Assembly: GCF_001541315.1 (NCBI RefSeq)
Contig: NZ_LMVK01000020.1
Coordinates: 1-46,984, forward strand
Source: Agrobacterium tumefaciens str. B6
GTDB taxonomy: Bacteria; Pseudomonadota; Alphaproteobacteria; Rhizobiales; Rhizobiaceae
Direction of reading: 5' to 3'
DNA: 46,984 nucleotides
Numbering within the stretch: the stretch's first letter is position 1; every line of letters begins with the position of its first letter. Under the pieces are notes generated by a model. It was not told the origin of the DNA, searched no databases, and was given only the letters and a program-made list of their open reading frames with translations. The translations under genes were made by a program, and so were the position numbers. Shown piece by piece: positions 16,491 to 25,090 of this stretch.

Positions 16491-17669
16491 TCAGCGGATG
16501 GTCAGGTCACGCGGCAGGCTGGAGAGAGGTTCCGCCCCCGTCTCTGTCACGATGACTGTTTCGGATGCGCCAACCGTCCACACGCCATAGCTGCGCAGGG
16601 TGGCTGGCAGGTGGAACACCATGCCGGGTTCGATTATCCTGTCGACGCCGGTAAACAGGCTCAACAGCGCGCCTTCGCCCCAGTCCGGCGCAAAAGCGGT
16701 TCCCATGGAATAACCGATGCGTTTGCGGAAGGCGGCATTGTAACCTGCCGCGTCGATCACACGTTGCGCGGCCTCATGGGGTTCGGCACATGAAACACCG
16801 GGCCGAATGGCGGCCAGCGCCGCATCGAGGGCTTTCAACGCGCAATCCATCATTCGCCGGGCTTCGGCGGGCGGAGAACCGATCCACACGGTACGCATCA
16901 GCGCGGCGTGATAGCGCGCATGGCAGGCGGCGAGTTCCAGAAAAACCGCATCGCCATTCTCAAGCTTGCGGCGTCGCCAGGTCATGTGGGGCAAACCGCT
17001 GCGCGGCCCGGAAGATACGAGCGGCTCCATGGCCATGACCTCCGAGCCCGCCCTTGTGGCGGCATCCAGTATGGCGGCGGCTATCGCGTTTTCGTCGGTT
17101 CCGGCGGCGCAGGCGGCGATGCCGGCCGAAAGCCCCGCCTCGGTATAACCCGCCGCCAGCCGAATGGCCTCCAGCTCGGCTGCGGACTTTATCGTCCGCA
17201 GCGGCGAGAGAATGGAGGAACCGTCCGGGATGGACGCAACACCCATCTGCTCCGCGATTTTTGCGGCAAGTACCGGAGAAACAAACCAGCCGTCCAGTTC
17301 TATGGCCGGCCGCTCGATATGCCGCTTTTTCAAGAGGTCGCCCAAGGCGACCGCCGGGTTTGCGCCATCCTGATAGGCGACGACGTCGTCCAGCCAGGTA
17401 TTGGCGATGGATCCTGCCAGTTCAAGCTGCCGGACGAGAAGCGTCGGCGGTCCATTCACCGGCATGATCAACGCCTGGAAAGCGAAATATCCGGCCGTCT
17501 GCCGCCCGGTCAGCCAGTAGATGTTTTCAGGACCGGTGACGACGAGCGCTTCATGACCCGCATTGCGGATGGCGGTGCGCGCACGATCTTGCCTCGCGGC
17601 GAACTCCTCCCCGGGGAAAGAGGCGTCACACCCCTGCAAATCGGCGAATTCCTGCATGAAACTGTCCAT
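16491..17669 (-). CDS. M24 family hydrolase without metal ligands, ectoine hydrolase (DoeA)-like
   Basis: About 392 residues from ATG 17669 (a TTG at 17705 is an alternative). N-terminal creatinase-like domain contains NIYWLTGRQTAGYFAFQALI; the pita-bread domain shows GDAVFLELAACHARYHAALMRT where the two metal Asp should be, and KRIGYSMGTAFAPDWGEG where the GHG-I-G histidine motif should be. The usual Asp, Asp and His ligands are thus absent. The same GYS-type replacement occurs in the ectoine hydrolase/creatinase branch, which opens ring or guanidino amides without metal. Cleavage of a cyclic or substituted amide is likely; the substrate is not known. Confidence 0.8.
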   Translation of the reverse strand: MDSFMQEFADLQGCDASFPGEEFAARQDRARTAIRNAGHEALVVTGPENIYWLTGRQTAGYFAFQALIMPVNGPPTLLVRQLELAGSIANTWLDDVVAYQDGANPAVALGDLLKKRHIERPAIELDGWFVSPVLAAKIAEQMGVASIPDGSSILSPLRTIKSAAELEAIRLAAGYTEAGLSAGIAACAAGTDENAIAAAILDAATRAGSEVMAMEPLVSSGPRSGLPHMTWRRRKLENGDAVFLELAACHARYHAALMRTVWIGSPPAEARRMMDCALKALDAALAAIRPGVSCAEPHEAAQRVIDAAGYNAAFRKRIGYSMGTAFAPDWGEGALLSLFTGVDRIIEPGMVFHLPATLRSYGVWTVGASETVIVTETGAEPLSSLPRDLTIR

Positions 17670-17757
17670 ATCGTCGTGCTCGGCTTTTGCATGAGAAGCT
17701 GGCAAAAGCGTCTCAAGACCGGAATGAAGAAAGAAAAAACGCTGGCGGGTGCCGGTT

Positions 17758-18396
17758 TCAGGGGCGGCTCAACCATCCCAGAAAACGGCTTTTCACGCTT
17801 TCGAAATGCGCCTCCATGGCGGCGGAAGCCTTCTGCGGATCCTGCGCTTCAATGGCGTCGATAACCGCAATATGTTCGCGCGCCTGCTCGGCAAAACGGT
17901 CATGCGTGCGGGTGATTGTGCAGCGTCGGGCGATACTGCGCATTTCGGTCAGCATGGCAGGCAAAAGCTCAAGCCCGGCGGCGGCGGCCACGGCCTCGTG
18001 AAACTGGTCGTCGTCCAGCCAGAACTGATCGAAGGCCACGTTCCTGCCATCCGCATAAGCCTGCATGATTTGCCGCGAATGTTCGAGCGCCTCGGGAAAG
18101 GGGCGATCAGCGGCGCGGGCCGCAGCAGCGCTCTCCAGCAAGCGCCGTATCTGCACGATTTCCAGCAACTGCTCCACCGTGACGGGCCGAACCATCAATG
18201 CGCCATTGGCGAGCCGCGAAATCACGCCCTCTTTTTCAAGCCGGGAGACTGCCGCCCTGAGCGGCGTGCGGGAAATGCCGGATTCGAGCGCCAGGGCTCT
18301 CTCCGTCAGAACGTCACCGGCTTTGAACTTCCCCTCCAGAATGCGTTGTTTGACATCCGTATAGGCCTGCTGGGTCAAAGTTTCCTTTTCGCTCAT
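17758..18396 (-). CDS. GntR family transcriptional regulator, FCD subfamily (first copy)
   Basis: A 212-residue regulator with an N-terminal winged helix (QQAYTDVKQRILEGKFKAGDVLTERALALESGISRTPLRAAVSRLEKEGVI; landmarks only) and an all-helical FCD effector domain with ESAAAARAA and the Asp/His metal-site pattern (FDQFWLDDDQFHEAV). It starts 12 nt after the M20 gene inside the leftward operon. FCD regulators respond to organic or amino acids; it is a candidate reader of the GTATAC motifs. Confidence 0.88.
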   Translation of the reverse strand: MSEKETLTQQAYTDVKQRILEGKFKAGDVLTERALALESGISRTPLRAAVSRLEKEGVISRLANGALMVRPVTVEQLLEIVQIRRLLESAAAARAADRPFPEALEHSRQIMQAYADGRNVAFDQFWLDDDQFHEAVAAAAGLELLPAMLTEMRSIARRCTITRTHDRFAEQAREHIAVIDAIEAQDPQKASAAMEAHFESVKSRFLGWLSRP

Positions 18397-18408
18397 GCTC
18401 TCTCCCCT

Positions 18409-19650
18409 TTACCGAGCCGACCAGGTCTGTTGCAGAATATCAACGGCATGCGCCAGATCGGCCGGATCCATGGCCTCATCCGGGTTATGGCTGCCGTTCC
18501 AGTTCCGAAGAAAGACCATCACCGATTCCCATCCCGCCTGGGCAAATGCCGCGGCATCATGCCCGCCGCCCGATAACATCTGCCGGGGCGAGATGCCGGT
18601 TCGCTCGGCCGCAGCGGCTATCTGCCGGCCGAGGGCGGAGGACAGACGGGTGGGCTTGCTGCGGGACTGAACGCCGGTGACGACGCGCACGCCCCTTCGT
18701 TTTTCGATCTTCTCGATTTCCTGTCGGAAAATGCTATCCGCCCGGTCCAGCACCGCATCATCGGCGCTGCGGATATCGATGCAGAAATCCACCCGGCCCG
18801 GAACCTTGGCGAAAGCATGTTCACTGCTTGCCGCATCCACCCGGCCGAAGGTAACGGCAAGATCGTTCCCTTCCGCCAGAATTCCTTCCCAGGCCCTGTC
18901 CATGGCGACGATGAGATCCGCAAGGGCAAAAACGGCATCCGAGCGGGCATCACGCGGCGCGCCGCCCGAATGGGCCCAGACCCCTTCAATCCGCGCTTCA
19001 CGGTAACGCAGGCCGCCGCGCACGCCATCAACGACGCCGAAAGCCTCGCCGGCATTGTCAAGCACCGGCCCCTGCTCGATATGCAATTCCACGAAGCGCG
19101 CCGGCGGCAGTCCCGGCCCGCGCAGGACGGCGTCCGGGTCGCCCCCGAGTTCCTTCATGTGCTCGGCGAGTGTTCTGCCGCTGTCGGCGCGGCGCGCCTG
19201 CATTTCCGGCGCCGTGAGCCGGCCAAGCGCCGCGCGCGACCCGATATAGGAGACTGGAAACCAGACGCTTTCCTCCGCTCTCGTCACCGTCACGACAATA
19301 TCTGCCGGCGGCGCCTGCCCGCTTTTCACAAATGCGGTGACGAGTGCCATGGCGCCCACCACACCTGCCGTGCCATCATAGGCGCCGCCCATTGGTACGG
19401 TATCGAGATGCGAGCCGATATAAAGCGGCGTGGCCTGCCGGTCTCTGCCGGGCAGCCGGGCAAAAAGGTTCAGCGCGGCATCTTGCGTAACAGTGAGGCC
19501 AAGGGCTTCACATTCTTCGGCAATCACCTGATGCGCTTTGCTTTCCAGCGCACTGTAGGAAGGCCGGGTAAAACCGGGGCCTTCCGCTGAAATGGCATTG
19601 ATGCGGTCCAGCAGACGGTTGACCGTCTCTGCGATCACGGTTTGCGTCAT
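18409..19650 (-). CDS. M20-family Zn amidohydrolase (N-carbamoyl-L-amino acid / allantoate amidohydrolase type)
   Basis: 413 residues. Metal and substrate motifs of the HyuC/AmaB/AllC group: GSHLDTVPMGGAYDGTAGV, then RAEESVWFPVSYIGSRA (the family usually has EEGxRF), ELHIEQGPVLD, SGGGHDAAAFAQ and NGSHNPDEAM. These enzymes remove an N-carbamoyl or ureido group and release ammonia and CO2. The ATG overlaps the stop of the dehydrogenase gene by 4 nt. In this operon it would deprotect an N-carbamoyl/acyl amino acid, fitting the nitrogen-scavenging theme. Confidence 0.87.
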   Translation of the reverse strand: MTQTVIAETVNRLLDRINAISAEGPGFTRPSYSALESKAHQVIAEECEALGLTVTQDAALNLFARLPGRDRQATPLYIGSHLDTVPMGGAYDGTAGVVGAMALVTAFVKSGQAPPADIVVTVTRAEESVWFPVSYIGSRAALGRLTAPEMQARRADSGRTLAEHMKELGGDPDAVLRGPGLPPARFVELHIEQGPVLDNAGEAFGVVDGVRGGLRYREARIEGVWAHSGGAPRDARSDAVFALADLIVAMDRAWEGILAEGNDLAVTFGRVDAASSEHAFAKVPGRVDFCIDIRSADDAVLDRADSIFRQEIEKIEKRRGVRVVTGVQSRSKPTRLSSALGRQIAAAAERTGISPRQMLSGGGHDAAAFAQAGWESVMVFLRNWNGSHNPDEAMDPADLAHAVDILQQTWSAR

Positions 19651-20594
19651 ACCATCATCTCCTGCGGCGCATTGAGCGCGGTGACCGGGCGTTCGCCCGC
19701 AAGCGCCGTCAAGACATGCCTTGCAGAGCCAAGAGCCACGCGGCGAAGCGCTTCCAGCGTCGTGCCACCAAGATGCGGTGTGAAAATCACCCGGCCGCCA
19801 GCGGCCAGAGGTCCGGTCGGCGCGCCAGGCGAATAAACATCCAGCCCGGCTGCGGCTATGCGGCCGGTGTCGATGGCGCGGGCAAGGGCAGCCTCATCCA
19901 CCAGTCCCGCCCGTGCCGTGTTGATAAGTATCGCGCCCGGTTTCACCGCTGAAATGGCCTGCTCTCCGAACAGGCCGCGTGTTTCCGCACGGAGCGGCGT
20001 ATGCAGGGAAATCAGATCGGCCTGCCTCAGCCCGTCTTCAAGATTGTCAGCCCGTTCGAAGCCATCGAGATCGGCCACCCGCGGCGAATGGACCAGCACC
20101 CGCATATCCAGAGCGGCCTTCAGCATCCGGCCGAGCCCGGCACCGGTCGCTCCCCAGCCGACGATAAGGGCGGTCTTGCCGGACACTTCGGAAAAACTCT
20201 CCGTCTCGCGAAAGCCACGGACCCCGGCTCTTTCGCTGCGGTCGGCAGCAGGAATACGTCTTGCGGCGGCTAAAGCCAGACCGAGCGCCAGCTCGGAAAC
20301 CGAGCGGGCATTGGCGCCGGGGGTGTTGCAGACCAGAACGCCCTTCGCCGTCGCCGCTTCCTTGTCGACAGCGTCATGGCCCGTGCCGTGAACGGCGATG
20401 ACCCGCAGTCTGTCGCCCGCCTCGATGGCCGATGCAGACAGGCCCGCATCGCGCGTGATGACGGCGTCGCAACCCTTGATCATTGCGGCCACGGTCGCCA
20501 TGTCCGGTTTTGGACACAAAACCGGTTCAACCCCCGCCTCGCGCAGAAGGGCGAGGCCGTCGGCATGAATAGGCTGGACAATAAGGCATTTCAT
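19647..20594 (-). CDS. D-2-hydroxyacid dehydrogenase family protein (SerA-like)
   Basis: 315 residues with the NAD-binding GWGATGAGLGR loop, NTARAGLVDEAAL (catalytic Arg) and FTPHLGGTTLEA (catalytic His). The loop AGLDVYSPGAPTGPL lacks the glutamate of the usual DVF-x-x-EP motif, so the Arg-Glu-His relay may be incomplete. It would reduce a 2-oxoacid or oxidise a D-2-hydroxyacid. It overlaps both neighbours by 4 nt. Possibly it handles the oxoacid made by the transaminase at 23889. Confidence 0.85.
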   Translation of the reverse strand: MKCLIVQPIHADGLALLREAGVEPVLCPKPDMATVAAMIKGCDAVITRDAGLSASAIEAGDRLRVIAVHGTGHDAVDKEAATAKGVLVCNTPGANARSVSELALGLALAAARRIPAADRSERAGVRGFRETESFSEVSGKTALIVGWGATGAGLGRMLKAALDMRVLVHSPRVADLDGFERADNLEDGLRQADLISLHTPLRAETRGLFGEQAISAVKPGAILINTARAGLVDEAALARAIDTGRIAAAGLDVYSPGAPTGPLAAGGRVIFTPHLGGTTLEALRRVALGSARHVLTALAGERPVTALNAPQEMMV

Positions 20595-21235
20595 GCGTCC
20601 CTGTTCCTTTCGGGAAATTGTTCCAGTTTTTCAAGAATGGCGTCGCGGGCGTGAACGATATGGCGGGCCATGAGCGCGCCTGCCCGTTCCCCGTCGCCGG
20701 CGCGCAGGGCGGCAATCATCTCCAGATGTTCGTCGCAGCTTTTCAGAAAACGATCCGGCACCTGGGCATGATCGAACATGCAGGTACGGCGGCGCAAATC
20801 CTCGATCGTGCTCACCATCATCTCGCTGCCTGTGGAAAGCGCGAGCGTCCGGTGGAAAGCATCGTCCACGCGGCGCTGCTCATCGTCCTCGCCGGGGCCA
20901 TGCTGTTGCAAATGCCGTATCCGGGCTTCCAGCTCGCCAAGCTCCGGCCGGGCCATCGCCGCCTGTCTGGCGCAATGAGTCTCCAGCACCTGACGAAGGA
21001 AGAAAATCTCCTCGACCTCCTCCGCCTTCAGCCGGCGAATTTTGAGAAACCGTCCTTCCTGCGTGGCGAGACCCTCGGCCTCGATCCGCTTGATCGCCTC
21101 ACGCACGGGCGTCCGGGACATGTCCAGCAGATCACCCAGTTTCGCTTCCTGCAAAGCGTCACCCGGCGTCAGCGCACCGGACAGGATCATTTCGATGATC
21201 TTCCCGTAAGCCTGCTTGGCGAGTGGCTGATTCAT
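20591..21235 (-). CDS. GntR family transcriptional regulator, FCD subfamily (second copy)
   Basis: 214 residues: winged helix with AYGKIIEMILSGALTPGD, then LGDLLDMSRTPVREAIKRIE, and an FCD domain with VDDAFHRTLALSTGSEMM. It is translationally coupled on both sides (ATGA overlaps with pxpC upstream and the dehydrogenase downstream), so it is made together with the enzymes and likely autoregulates the operon. Only moderate similarity to the other GntR protein is apparent, so the two may sense different ligands. Confidence 0.88.
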   Translation of the reverse strand: MNQPLAKQAYGKIIEMILSGALTPGDALQEAKLGDLLDMSRTPVREAIKRIEAEGLATQEGRFLKIRRLKAEEVEEIFFLRQVLETHCARQAAMARPELGELEARIRHLQQHGPGEDDEQRRVDDAFHRTLALSTGSEMMVSTIEDLRRRTCMFDHAQVPDRFLKSCDEHLEMIAALRAGDGERAGALMARHIVHARDAILEKLEQFPERNRDA

Positions 21236-22203
21236 GATGGCATACCTCCTGAAACATCGTTCGTTTCCGACTTTTCTACCAGATTTGCCAGGCGTTCGCG
21301 CAAGGCCGCGCGCTCCGCAATCAGAAGCTCTTCGGCTTTTTCCCGTGAAATGGCCGCGAAAGAGACATGTCGGCCGCTCGGAACCTGGGCAAGCCGGGGC
21401 AGATCGACGGTGGCGACCGTTGCGATTTTCGGATAGCCGCCTGTCGTCTGGCGCTCCGCCATCAGCACGATGGGCCGTCCCGACGCCGGGACCTGTATCG
21501 ATCCCGCGCAGGTTCCGTCGGAGACGATATCGTGCCCGCCTTCGGCATGAACGGCGTGTCCGTCCAGCATCTGCGCCATGCGATCCCGGGCGGGCGAAAC
21601 GATGAAGGAGGCTTTCAGGAAAGCCCGCTGGGTTTCGGCAGAGAAATAGTCGTCCTGTGGGCCGGGAACAATGCGGACGGGACCACCGGACCGCCGCCAG
21701 AGTTGCCGGAGCGCCAGATTGGCGCCGGGATTATCCCGGCCGAGCAGCAGGCGGTCACCCGCCTGCAAACGACGTCCTTCGTAACCGCCGAGACCCGTTC
21801 GCACATGGGTGGCACGCGAACCGAGCACAGGTACGGTATCCACGCCGCCGGAGACGGCGAGATAGCCCCAGACGCAATCGCGCAGGGCGCCGATCGAAAG
21901 CACATCATCGGGCAAAAGAGTATAGCTCTCCCAGGGCGACAGCTTTCGTTTGCCGAGGCGGATATCGACGGCGCCTCCGGTCACGGCGATGCGTGCCGGC
22001 CGCAAAACGGAAAAGCTGCCCCCGGTGCCGCCAAATTCTATTGCCGCGCTGTTTTCGACATTGCCGACCAGCGCGTTCGCAATTCGGAAAGAAGGCATAT
22101 CCATGGGGCCTGAACCGGAAACGCCGGCATGGCTCAATCCCCTGCGGCCGAGATCCTGAACAGTGGCCATCGGCCCTATCTGCTGGATGACGAGAAAACT
22201 CAT
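21232..22203 (-). CDS. pxpC: 5-oxoprolinase subunit C (KipA/AHS2, biotin-independent carboxyltransferase-like)
   Basis: 323 residues from ATG 22203, which overlaps the pxpB stop as ATGA; the longer frame up to 22374 lies inside pxpB. The KipA hallmarks are ATVQDLGRRGLSHAGVSGSG, GSRATHVRTGLGGYEGR and AERQTTGGYPKIATVATVD. With PxpA and PxpB, the family cleaves 5-oxoproline (pyroglutamate) to glutamate with ATP. The same fold forms part of the guanidine carboxylase in this window. Substrate may be another lactam. Confidence 0.88.
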   Translation of the reverse strand: MSFLVIQQIGPMATVQDLGRRGLSHAGVSGSGPMDMPSFRIANALVGNVENSAAIEFGGTGGSFSVLRPARIAVTGGAVDIRLGKRKLSPWESYTLLPDDVLSIGALRDCVWGYLAVSGGVDTVPVLGSRATHVRTGLGGYEGRRLQAGDRLLLGRDNPGANLALRQLWRRSGGPVRIVPGPQDDYFSAETQRAFLKASFIVSPARDRMAQMLDGHAVHAEGGHDIVSDGTCAGSIQVPASGRPIVLMAERQTTGGYPKIATVATVDLPRLAQVPSGRHVSFAAISREKAEELLIAERAALRERLANLVEKSETNDVSGGMPS

Positions 22204-22925
22204 GAAAGCTGCGCCTCCATGACGGGCTGGCCGGCGGCGACCGCCCGGTCGAGCTCTGCGGCCTCGTCTTCGCTCACCGGCCAAAAACGGACCCGGTCTC
22301 CGGCCTGCAACAGAAACGGCTGCGGGCGATGCGGGTCGAAAAGCCGAAGCGGCGTGCGGCCGATGAAACGCCATCCGCTCGGCCCCGGCACGGAATTGAT
22401 GCTTGCCTGCTTGCCGCCAATTCCAATCGCACTTGCCTCGATCCGCTGGCGCGGCGTGGCAAGACGCGGCGTATGCAATTTTTCGGGCAGGCCGCCGAGA
22501 TAGGCAAAACCCGGCGCGAAACCGATCATATAGACACGATATTCAGCGGATGCGTGCAGGTCTATCAGGGCGGCAGGCGTCATTTCCTTCATGTCCGCCA
22601 GTTCCTGCAGGTCAAGCCCGACCGATCCGCCATAAACCACAGGAACATCGAAGCGTCTGGCCGGAACGCTGTTCACCGTCAACGTCATCAGGCGCCGGTG
22701 CAACTCCCGGTCAAGCGCATGGCCGCGAATGACGGACGGATCATAGATGACCATGAGGGACCGGTAGGTCGGCACCAGCTCCTCGACGCCTTCCACAGGC
22801 GTTGCAGAGAGATCTGCCGTAAGTGCGATGATGCGCTCGCTCACCGTTTCATCGATGGTATCGGCGAGTTCAACGGACAGGGCGCTGTCACCACAAGCAA
22901 GAATGCGCGGAAATTTGCCGCCCAT
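22200..22925 (-). CDS. pxpB: 5-oxoprolinase subunit B (KipI/AHS1)
   Basis: 241 residues starting at ATG 22925, first gene of the leftward eight-gene operon. Marks are FDVPVVYGGSVGLDLQELA, YMIGFAPGFAYLGGLPEKL, and a C-terminal SGWRFIGRTPLRLFDP. KipI with KipA forms the ATP-using PxpBC component that activates the lactam carbonyl. pxpA is divergent, which is unusual only in arrangement, since the three are otherwise mostly adjacent in one direction. Confidence 0.88.
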   Translation of the reverse strand: MGGKFPRILACGDSALSVELADTIDETVSERIIALTADLSATPVEGVEELVPTYRSLMVIYDPSVIRGHALDRELHRRLMTLTVNSVPARRFDVPVVYGGSVGLDLQELADMKEMTPAALIDLHASAEYRVYMIGFAPGFAYLGGLPEKLHTPRLATPRQRIEASAIGIGGKQASINSVPGPSGWRFIGRTPLRLFDPHRPQPFLLQAGDRVRFWPVSEDEAAELDRAVAAGQPVMEAQLS

Positions 22926-22988
22926 CGATTACACTCCCTCACGTCCACGCATGCGAATTCGATTCTCCCGCCAATCCTTCCTTGCTAT

Positions 22989-23001
22989 TTCAGTATACCA
23001 A
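22989..23001. promoter_or_regulatory. GTATAC-centred operator candidate, site 2
   Basis: TTCAGTATACCAA is identical over 13 bases to site 1 (14449). It lies in the 174-bp divergent region between pxpB (leftward) and pxpA (rightward), 64 nt before the pxpB start and about 100 nt before the pxpA start, where one bound dimer could control both. It is followed by TTGTATGTCAA, a possible degenerate second half-site. Confidence 0.6.
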
Positions 23002-23099
23002 TTGTATGTCAATGAAAAGATGCAATGAATGCGTGCTGCCTGATATCACGCGTATAAACTGGACGGGACCGGGTGCCATCTCGCCCGGAAAGAGGGGCT

Positions 23100-23873
23100 A
23101 TGGCGACGATCGATCTGAACTGCGATATGGGAGAAAGCTTCGGGGCATGGACCATGGGCGAAGACGAAGCAATGATGGAGCTGATTACGACGGCAAACAT
23201 CGCCTGCGGTTTTCATGCCGGCGATCCGGTTGTCATGCGCGACACCATTCTTGCTGCCAAGGCAAGGGGCATCGCGGTCGGCGCCCACCCGTCTTTCATG
23301 GATATTTACGGCTTCGGCCGCCGCCGTATATCCGGCGAACGCCCCGAGGATGTGGAGGCCCAGCTGATCTATCAGATTGCCGCGATGCAGGGCATGGCCG
23401 CGGCGCTTTCCTGGCCCATCACCCATGTCAAAACACATGGGGCGCTGGGCAACATGGCTGCCGTCGATCAAGATCTCGCGCAGGTCTGCATCCGGGCCAT
23501 CAAAGCGGTGGATCCGTCGCTGGTCTTTATTACGCTGCCCTATTCGGAAACCATGAAGGCCGCCGAAAGAGCGGGGCTGCGCGTTGCCTGCGAAGTCTAT
23601 GCCGACCGCACCTATGACGATACGGGAATGCTCACCTCCCGGCAGATGCAGGGTGCAGTGATCCACGATCCCAACCAGAGTGTGGATCAGGTTCTGTCCA
23701 TGGTCTGCGACGGCGTAATCCCGACAACGGGCGGAAAAAAACTGCCGGTGGAAGCCGCCACCATCTGCGTTCACGGCGATACGCGCGGCGCCGTGGATAT
23801 GGCGCGCGCCCTTCGTTCATCGCTCGCCCGACACGGGCTGCAATTTGCTCCTTTCGCCACATCAAACACCTGA
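23100..23873 (+). CDS. pxpA: 5-oxoprolinase subunit A (LamB/YcsF family)
   Basis: 257 residues from ATG 23100 (GAAAGAGG upstream); the frame start at 23073 has no family sequence. Family marks: DLNCDMGESFGAW, ANIACGFHAGDP, VGAHPSFMDIYGFGRR, VKTHGALGNMA and ICVHGDT. The usual VKPHGALYN is VKTHGALGN here, a change in a conserved active-site-region motif that could alter substrate choice. PxpA releases the ring-opened product from the PxpBC-activated lactam. It is 15 nt upstream of the transaminase gene. Confidence 0.9.
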   Translation: MATIDLNCDMGESFGAWTMGEDEAMMELITTANIACGFHAGDPVVMRDTILAAKARGIAVGAHPSFMDIYGFGRRRISGERPEDVEAQLIYQIAAMQGMAAALSWPITHVKTHGALGNMAAVDQDLAQVCIRAIKAVDPSLVFITLPYSETMKAAERAGLRVACEVYADRTYDDTGMLTSRQMQGAVIHDPNQSVDQVLSMVCDGVIPTTGGKKLPVEAATICVHGDTRGAVDMARALRSSLARHGLQFAPFATSNT

Positions 23874-23888
23874 TCCGGGGACGTTCCA

Positions 23889-24743
23889 TTGACACGTATT
23901 GTTTATCTGAACGGCGACTGGCTTGCCGAAGCCGACGCCAAGGTTTCCGTTTTCGACCGCGGCTTTCTGTTTGCGGACGCCATCTATGAAGTCACCGCCG
24001 TGATCGGCGGGAAGCTGATCGATTATGCCGGCCACAGCGCCCGCCTTCAGCGCTCGCTCGCCGAACTCGGCTTGACCTGCCCGCTCGAAGCGGAGGAACT
24101 TCTGGCCGTCCACCGTGAAATCGTGCGCCTGAACCAAATGGACGAAGGTCTGATCTATCTGCAAATCTCCCGCGGTGTGGCGGATCGCGATTTCGCTTTT
24201 CCGGCCAATGCCACGCCGACGATAACCCTCTTCACCCAGACAAAACCCGTGCTGGACAATCCGCGCACGGAAACCGGCATTGCCATCGCCACCATGCCGG
24301 ACTGGCGCTGGGAGCGGCGCGACATCAAGACGGTACAGCTTCTCTACCCCTCGATGGCCAAGATGGAGGCGCTCAAACGCGGCGCGGACGATGCATGGCT
24401 GGTGGAGGATGGTTTCGTGACCGAAGGCAGCGCCGCCAATGCGCATATCGTCAAAAAGGACGGCACGCTGGTCACGCGCGAACTTTCCAACGCACTTTTG
24501 CACGGTATCACCCGCGGAAGCATTCTCGATCTTGCGCAGGGCGCCGGAATTGCCGTCGAACAGCGCGCCTTTACGGTGGATGAGGCAAAGGACGCAGCCG
24601 AAGCCTTTATCACATCGGCGACAAATTTCGCCATGCCGGTCGTCAAGATCGATGAAGCCATCATCGGTGGCGGCAAGCCAGGTCCGGTGTCGAAGACACT
24701 GCGTGAGCTTTACATAAAAACCCGCCTTGCGTCGGCGATCTGA
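23889..24743 (+). CDS. Class IV PLP aminotransferase, D-amino acid transaminase type
   Basis: 284 residues from TTG 23889, with GGGG about 8 nt before. Fold-type IV marks: VYLNGDWLAEADAKVSVFDRGFLFADAIYE, catalytic Lys147 in RRDIKTVQLL, and the PLP loop GFVTEGSAANAHIV. The sequence around the Lys (DIK) and the length fit D-alanine aminotransferase better than branched-chain transaminase. It would move the amino group of a D-amino acid (or the ring-opened product) to an oxoacid. Cotranscribed with pxpA. Confidence 0.86.
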   Translation: MTRIVYLNGDWLAEADAKVSVFDRGFLFADAIYEVTAVIGGKLIDYAGHSARLQRSLAELGLTCPLEAEELLAVHREIVRLNQMDEGLIYLQISRGVADRDFAFPANATPTITLFTQTKPVLDNPRTETGIAIATMPDWRWERRDIKTVQLLYPSMAKMEALKRGADDAWLVEDGFVTEGSAANAHIVKKDGTLVTRELSNALLHGITRGSILDLAQGAGIAVEQRAFTVDEAKDAAEAFITSATNFAMPVVKIDEAIIGGGKPGPVSKTLRELYIKTRLASAI

Positions 24744-24760
24744 TTTTCAGTCCGCATGCA

Positions 24761-24788
24761 GTGGAGCCGCCGCGCCCGGCGGCTCCAC
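24761..24788. terminator. Perfect 12-bp GC-rich hairpin after the transaminase gene
   Basis: GTGGAGCCGCCG pairs with CGGCGGCTCCAC around CGCC, beginning 18 nt after the stop at 24743. No T-run follows, so it may be a factor-dependent or attenuating structure. The remaining 24789-25080 contains no gene I can support. Confidence 0.5.
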
Positions 24789-25080
24789 AAGCCTGCCCCC
24801 TGCCCGGCGCATAGCGGCAACGCCTTGCCGGACACTCTCACGGCAGCCTTGCATCGAAAATGACGTGACGCCGATATCGGTTGCGCGCGACCCGCCGCGC
24901 AGGCTGAACGCTCCTGCCGATCCACGCCTTTTCGGTAATTCTCTGAAATGCATTCCATTGCCGCCAGCGCCATACAAAGGCCGGTGGGCAAGGGAATCCG
25001 CTCGAAATCGAACAAAGATTAATCACCTTATTGCGCCGCTCAAAAAACGCCCATATAGTCCCCGTCATTCGGAGTACGTG

Positions 25081-25090
25081 CTGTATACCG
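25081..25090. promoter_or_regulatory. GTATAC-centred operator candidate, site 3
   Basis: CTGTATACCGA at 25081-25091 shares GTATACC and the flanking C and A of sites 1 and 2 (C-A/T-GTATACC-A/G-A). It lies 71 nt before the TRAP operon start at 25161, a position suited to repression. Confidence 0.42.

Noticed and set aside
22204..22374. Longer start for pxpC
   Set aside because: The extra residues are Arg/Pro/Ala-rich shadow of pxpB; ATG 22203 overlaps the pxpB stop as ATGA.
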